This document shows, one piece after another, positions 20,973 to 26,121 of a stretch of DNA of 26,121 nt (positions within the stretch are counted from its first letter, which is position 1; each line of letters opens with the position of its first letter). The position numbers were made by a program, and so were the translations under genes. The notes below the pieces were generated by a model, which was not told the origin of the DNA, did no database searches, and saw only the letters and a program-made list of their open reading frames with translations. The stretch comes from JAIVGV01 sp035295985 (GTDB taxonomy: Bacteria > Acidobacteriota > Blastocatellia > Pyrinomonadales > Pyrinomonadaceae), in contig DATHBT010000029.1 of NCBI GenBank assembly GCA_035295985.1, positions 1 to 26,121 of the forward strand, written 5' to 3'.

Positions 20973-22427
20973 TCACCCGTCGCCGTGGTCGTCGCCGATG
21001 GCCGTCGCGCCCGCGCGACGGTTGTAGCTCGCCCAGTACCAGTAAACCGGGAGGCCGATGAGGATGAGGCCGAGGCCGATGAAGGCTTGCACAGGCGTGG
21101 TCAGCAGCGTGTTGACGAGCAGCCAACCCGTGACGAGCAGGAAGACGGCGGGCACTACGGGGTAGCCCCAGGCGCGGTAGGGCCGCTCGGCGTCGGGCAT
21201 CCGGCGGCGGAAGATGAAGACGGAGGCGGTCGTCAGCCCGTAAAAAATCCACGAGCCGAAGACGACGTAGTCGGTCAGCGTGTCGAAAGAGCCGGAGAGC
21301 GCGAGGATGCAGGCCCAGACGCCTTGCAGGACGAGCGCGCCGATGGGCACGTGTGTCTTGGGTGAGAGGCGCGCGAGCGACTGGAAGAAGAGGCGGTCGC
21401 GCGACATGGCGTAGGGGACGCGCGCGCCCGCGAGGATCGAGGTGTGGAGCGAGCCGACCGAGGAGAAGAGCAGCCCCGCGGCGATTAGCGACACTGAGAC
21501 GGGGCCGAAGACCCGCAGCGCCACCTCGCGCGCGACCGACGACTTGGCGGAGACCGACGCGATCTCGGTCGGCGTCAGCGCGTAGAAGTAGGCGATGTTG
21601 ACGAAGACGTAGGCCGTGATGATGACGAACATCCCGCCGATGAGCGCGCGCGGGATGTTGCGCTGCGGGTCTTTGACCTCGCCGGCGACGAGCGTCAGGT
21701 TATTCCAACCGTCGTAGCCCCACAGCGCGCCGAGCATCGCCGCGCCGAAGCCGGCCACGCCGTAGCGCGCCGCCGCGTCCACGCCCTCGCACGCCCCGCC
21801 CACGTTCTCCATCCCGAAGTTCGAGAAGCCCCCGCCCTGCGCGAGCAGGAACGCGCCGAGGCCGACGCCCAGCACGAGCGCGATCTTGACGAACGTGAGC
21901 ACGGTCGCGACGTGACCGCTCACGGAGACCGCGGCGCAGTTCACAATCGTGAACAGGATGATCGCGCCGAGGGCCATCACCTGTAGGCCGCCGAAGGGGA
22001 CGGGGAAGCCGGGGAGCGGGAGCGTGAAGAAGTTGCCGCTGAGCGTGCCGCCCGTCAGGTCGTTGAAGAAGATGGCGAAGGCGACGGCGAGCGACGCCTG
22101 CGAGCCGGTCTTGGCGATGAAAATCTGCATCCAGCCGTAGAGGAAACCCAGGGGGCGTCCGTAGGCCTCGCGCACGAAGACGTACTCGCCGCCCGCGCGC
22201 GGCATCATCGCCGCCAGCTCCGCGTAGGTGAGCGCGCCAGCGAGCGACAGCAACCCGGCCGCCACCCAGACGGCGACGACCATCGTCGGCGTGCCCACGT
22301 TGCACGTCATCACGCGCGCCTTCAAAAAGACGCCCGTGCCGATGACGTTGCCGATCACGATGGATGCGGCCGCGAGGAGCGTCAGGCCGCGGATGAGGGT
22401 CACGTTTTCGGGCGCGAGTTTGGACAT
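20973..22427 (-). CDS. APC superfamily amino-acid permease
   Basis: A 484-residue protein with about twelve membrane segments. The first carries the APC signature IVIGNVIGTGVF (23-34), the unwound helix that binds the substrate amino or carboxyl group. AELAAMMPRAGGEYVFVREAYG (70-91) and a GYDGWNN segment near residue 245 are also typical of LAT-like and related APC transporters. It should carry amino acids or amines across the inner membrane, by symport or exchange. It follows the PLP decarboxylase gene after 51 bases on the same strand and is probably in its operon. Pairing of decarboxylases with APC exchangers is known from CadA/CadB and SpeF/PotE. The substrate is not readable from sequence. 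Confidence 0.92.
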   Translation of the reverse strand: MSKLAPENVTLIRGLTLLAAASIVIGNVIGTGVFLKARVMTCNVGTPTMVVAVWVAAGLLSLAGALTYAELAAMMPRAGGEYVFVREAYGRPLGFLYGWMQIFIAKTGSQASLAVAFAIFFNDLTGGTLSGNFFTLPLPGFPVPFGGLQVMALGAIILFTIVNCAAVSVSGHVATVLTFVKIALVLGVGLGAFLLAQGGGFSNFGMENVGGACEGVDAAARYGVAGFGAAMLGALWGYDGWNNLTLVAGEVKDPQRNIPRALIGGMFVIITAYVFVNIAYFYALTPTEIASVSAKSSVAREVALRVFGPVSVSLIAAGLLFSSVGSLHTSILAGARVPYAMSRDRLFFQSLARLSPKTHVPIGALVLQGVWACILALSGSFDTLTDYVVFGSWIFYGLTTASVFIFRRRMPDAERPYRAWGYPVVPAVFLLVTGWLLVNTLLTTPVQAFIGLGLILIGLPVYWYWASYNRRAGATAIGDDHGDG

Positions 22428-22478
22428 GGCGTCAATGCTCGTCTGAAAGTTTTAACAGCCGAACGTTGTTGTGAGTGG

Positions 22479-23900
<1,422 letters not shown>

Positions 23901-23949
23901 GTTGTAAAAATTCCTCGGGCGAAAACCTGTTCGGGGGAAAACTCGTGCG

Positions 23950-23978
23950 AAGATAGACGCGCGCGCGGCGAGCGTCAA
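23950..23978 (-). promoter_or_regulatory. Promoter of the decarboxylase-permease operon
   Basis: On the minus strand, TTGACG (23978-23973) and TATCTT (23955-23950) are separated by 17 bases. The leader to the ATG at 23900 would be about 43 bases and contains the Shine-Dalgarno site. It is among the best promoter matches in the window and supports the shorter start of the decarboxylase. Confidence 0.55.
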
Positions 23979-24007
23979 GCATGACGGGCGCGCGGGGGTG
24001 GCGACTG

Positions 24008-25129
24008 ATGACAGAGGAGTTCGACTGGCGGCGCGTGCGGCGCGACTTCCCGGCGACCCGGCAACTGGCCTACCTGAACAGCGCGGCGACGGGCCTCGTG
24101 CCGCGGCAGGTCGCGGAAGCCGCGGCCGAGTTCTACCGCGACGCGCAGGAGACGGGCGACGCGCGCTGGTTCGACTGGCTGCGGCGGCGCGAGCGCGTGC
24201 GCGCCACAATCGCCCGGATGATCAACGCCGAGCCGAAAGAGATCGGGCTGACCACGAACACCTCGCAGGGCATGAACCTCATAGCCGACGCGCTCGAAGG
24301 CCGCGGCGAGGTCGTCTCCTGCGAGCTGGAATTTCCCACCTCGACGCTGCCGTGGATGCAGCGGGGCGTGGCGGTCAATTTCATCCGCGCGCGCGACGGC
24401 GCGTTCGACGCCGACGACGTGACGGCGGCGACGACCGAACGGACGGGCGTCGTGTGCCTGAGCCACGTCCAGTACTCGAACGGCTTCCGCGCGCCGCTCG
24501 AAGAGATCGGCGCGGCGAAGGGCCGGCACAGGTTCGTAGTCAACGCGGCGCAGTCGGCCGGCGTGTTCCCGATAGACGTGCGGCGGATGCGGATCGACGC
24601 CCTCTGCTCGACGGGCCACAAGTGGATGCTCGCCGGCTTCGGCTCCGGCTTCGTCTATCTGAGCCGCGAGCTTTTAGACGAGACGCGCCCGCGCGCCGTC
24701 AGTTGGATGAGCGTCGAAGACCCGTTCGCGATGCGCAACGACGAGCTCGCCGTGCGCGCGGACGCGGCGGCGCGCGCCGAGTTGGGCTGCCCGCACTTCG
24801 CCGGCATCTTCGCGCTCGGCGCGGCGGCCGACTATCACTTCGAGCTTGGCCCGGAGCGCGTCGAGCGGCGCGCGCTCGAACTGAACCGGCTGCTGACGGG
24901 GAGGCTGGGCGAAGCGGGCTGGAAAATTCTCTCGCCGCTCGGCGACGAGGCCGGGCGCTCGGCCGAAACGCTTGTCGCCTGCGAAGACCGCGAGCGCGTC
25001 CTCGCGCACCTCTCGCGGCGCGGCGTCGCGGTCTCCACGAAGCCCGAAGGCTTCCGCGTCGCCACACACGTCTTCAACGACGAGGAGGACATCTCGCGCC
25101 TCATCGCCGCGCTCGAAGAGACGCGATAA
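24008..25129 (+). CDS. Aminotransferase class V-fold PLP enzyme
   Basis: A 373-residue fold-type I PLP enzyme of the cysteine desulfurase / isopenicillin epimerase group. It begins with the typical DFPATRQLAYLNSAATG segment. TTNTSQGMN (82-90) forms the phosphate-binding region, and STGHKWMLAGFGSGFVYL carries the PLP Lys, K205. The residue that normally contacts the pyridine nitrogen (Asp in VDAAQS-type motifs) appears as N179 in VVNAAQSAG. I see no SufS/IscS-type catalytic Cys loop, so a desulfurase role is not supported; aminotransferase, lyase or epimerase are open. ATG at 24008 is preferred (GGGGTGG before it, homology starts there) over ATG at 23981. It is divergent from the PLP decarboxylase operon. 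Confidence 0.87.
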   Translation: MTEEFDWRRVRRDFPATRQLAYLNSAATGLVPRQVAEAAAEFYRDAQETGDARWFDWLRRRERVRATIARMINAEPKEIGLTTNTSQGMNLIADALEGRGEVVSCELEFPTSTLPWMQRGVAVNFIRARDGAFDADDVTAATTERTGVVCLSHVQYSNGFRAPLEEIGAAKGRHRFVVNAAQSAGVFPIDVRRMRIDALCSTGHKWMLAGFGSGFVYLSRELLDETRPRAVSWMSVEDPFAMRNDELAVRADAAARAELGCPHFAGIFALGAAADYHFELGPERVERRALELNRLLTGRLGEAGWKILSPLGDEAGRSAETLVACEDRERVLAHLSRRGVAVSTKPEGFRVATHVFNDEEDISRLIAALEETR

Positions 25130-25131
25130 TA

Positions 25132-25225
25132 ATCGGCCGCGGATCAGACGCGGATCAAGCGCGGATTCAGAACAAAAGAAAACTGATTCTGATCCGCGTC
25201 TGATCCGCGTTAATCCGCGGCCGAT
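25132..25225. repeat. Imperfect inverted repeat of GATCCGCG words between convergent genes
   Basis: The outer 13-base arms are perfect complements (25132-25144 and 25213-25225). Inside, the words CGGATCAGACGCGGATC on the left and GATCCGCGTCTGATCCGCG on the right continue the dyad imperfectly around an A-rich loop (about 25168-25180). It starts three bases after the class V enzyme stop and ends 15 bases before the TSUP stop. It likely serves as a bidirectional terminator-like structure. Iterated GATCCGCG repeats of this type occur between genes of many environmental bacteria. Confidence 0.8.
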
Positions 25226-25240
25226 CTTCATTTGTAGCTG

Positions 25241-26047
25241 TCAGGCGAAGATTAGTTTCAACCCGGCGACGACGAGGACGGCGGCGAGCAGCCGCCTGAC
25301 CCAGAGCGGCGGGAGGCGTCGGCTGCCGAACTCCGTGCCGGCGAGGCCGCCCGCGAGCGCGGCCACAGCGAAGTAGGGGAGCGCCGCCGAGACCGATTTG
25401 ACGCCGGCCGCGTTGCCGAGCAGCCCGGCCGCCGAGTTGACGAAGATGAAGGCCGCGGAGACGGCGGCCGTCTGCCGCGCGCCGGCCCAGCCAGCCAGGA
25501 GCAGCAGCGGGCTTAAGAAAATCCCGCCCCCCACGCCCGTCAGCCCCGACAGCAGGCCGATCAGGACGCCGAGCAGCATCCCCAGCCAGAGCGGCGCGTC
25601 GCGCACGTTCGCCTCTTCGTCGGCATACTTCGGTGCTTGTCCGTCCGCGGCCGTCGGGCGCGCGCTCGGGTCGTCGGCCCCCGTCAGTTTTCGCGCGTGG
25701 AGGAAGAGGCGGACGGCGGCGAAGAGGAGTGCGAGGCCGACGAGCTGTTTGTAGAGCGAGGTGGGGAGCGTGATCGCGCCGCCGACGTAGGCCGCGGGGA
25801 TCGAGGTCGCGGCGAAGGGCCAGAAGGCGCGCCAGCGGAAGTGGCCCGCGCGCCAGAAGCGCAGCGTGCCGAGCGAGGAGACGAGGAGGTTCAGGCAGAG
25901 CGCGGTCGGGCGCATCACGGCGGGCGCGAGGCCGAAGAGGGCCATCGCCGCCAGATAGCCGGAAGCGCCCCCGTGGCCGACCGAGGAGTAGAGCGCCGCG
26001 GCCAGCAGGATGAGCAGCGAGAGCAGGAGAACGTCCGCCGAATCCAT
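25241..26047 (-). CDS. TSUP (TauE/SafE-type) membrane permease
   Basis: A 268-residue polytopic protein with two homologous halves of about four membrane segments each, separated by a polar loop at about 118-148. The first half carries YSSVGHGGASGYLAAM (20-35) and the second SGLTGVGGGIFLSPLL (about 166-181), the paired Gly-rich motifs of the TSUP family. Members export or import sulfite, sulfoacetate, thiosulfate or other organic anions; the substrate is not predictable and there are no sulfur-metabolism neighbours. ATG at 26047 has no strong ribosome site. The 74 bases upstream to the window end hold a possible -10 (TATCTA on the minus strand) without a -35. Confidence 0.9.
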   Translation of the reverse strand: MDSADVLLLSLLILLAAALYSSVGHGGASGYLAAMALFGLAPAVMRPTALCLNLLVSSLGTLRFWRAGHFRWRAFWPFAATSIPAAYVGGAITLPTSLYKQLVGLALLFAAVRLFLHARKLTGADDPSARPTAADGQAPKYADEEANVRDAPLWLGMLLGVLIGLLSGLTGVGGGIFLSPLLLLAGWAGARQTAAVSAAFIFVNSAAGLLGNAAGVKSVSAALPYFAVAALAGGLAGTEFGSRRLPPLWVRRLLAAVLVVAGLKLIFA

Positions 26048-26121
26048 CGCGCGGGATGGTGACGTAGATAGTTGGGGCGTGCAAGCGGGGCGGGGTGACT
26101 TTTCTGTTAACGGCTACCGGG

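Noticed and set aside
23901..24209. 103-codon N-terminal extension of the decarboxylase
   Set aside because: The extension is low-complexity, overlaps the divergent gene, and contains the promoter at 23950-23978. The ATG at 23900 has a ribosome site and begins the recognisable protein.

Overview
The window is gene-dense, high-GC bacterial chromosome (strong G/C preference at third codon positions, many weak or absent Shine-Dalgarno sites). The gene content, the meso-DAP-type MurE and the inverted-repeat spacers suggest a Gram-negative soil-type bacterium, most likely Acidobacteriota of the Blastocatellia/Pyrinomonadales kind. That placement is an inference from general resemblance, not from a marker gene. 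I see no rRNA, tRNA, CRISPR array, insertion sequence or phage gene.

Layout. 1-1770 (minus): a hypothetical gene followed by a secreted M1 aminopeptidase cut by the window edge. 1906-3465 (plus): a membrane J-domain protein, a VOC/glyoxalase-fold protein and a degenerate PilZ-like protein, closed by a strong terminator. 3736-7932 (minus): a SPOR-domain membrane protein with an N-terminal zinc ribbon, a membrane-anchored amidase_2 protein and a bacterial actin-like protein. 8535-11385 (plus): a GGDEF-EAL protein and a canonical PilZ protein, preceded by a 600-base A/T-richer spacer. 11613-13218 (plus): a PA0069-type radical SAM protein and a two-CBS-domain protein, each with its own promoter. 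13366-20955: a SIS-domain sugar-phosphate protein (minus), divergent from GH20 hexosaminidase, an HGSNAT/NagX-like acyltransferase, an endonuclease/exonuclease/phosphatase-fold protein, MurE and a small membrane protein. 20973-25129: a fold-type III PLP decarboxylase and an APC permease (minus), divergent from a class V PLP enzyme (plus). 25241-26047 (minus): a TSUP/TauE permease.

How the genes may work together. The SPOR/amidase/actin trio looks like a cell-wall remodelling module: a filament-forming protein inside, a single-pass amidase-fold protein across the membrane, and a glycan-binding SPOR protein. Its actin phosphate-2 loop and amidase metal site both depart from the textbook motifs, which makes it the best candidate for an undescribed system. 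The GGDEF-EAL and PilZ genes form a local cyclic-di-GMP writer/eraser and reader. The SIS, GH20 and NagX-like genes look like an amino-sugar (GlcNAc) utilisation or wall-recycling locus. The decarboxylase lacks the two residues expected for diaminopimelate and sits with an amino-acid permease, so it may be a decarboxylase/transporter pair instead of lysine biosynthesis.

Four spacers carry large inverted repeats built from short iterated words. One fills a convergent spacer almost exactly from stop codon to stop codon, and another has become part of the 5' reading frame of a gene.
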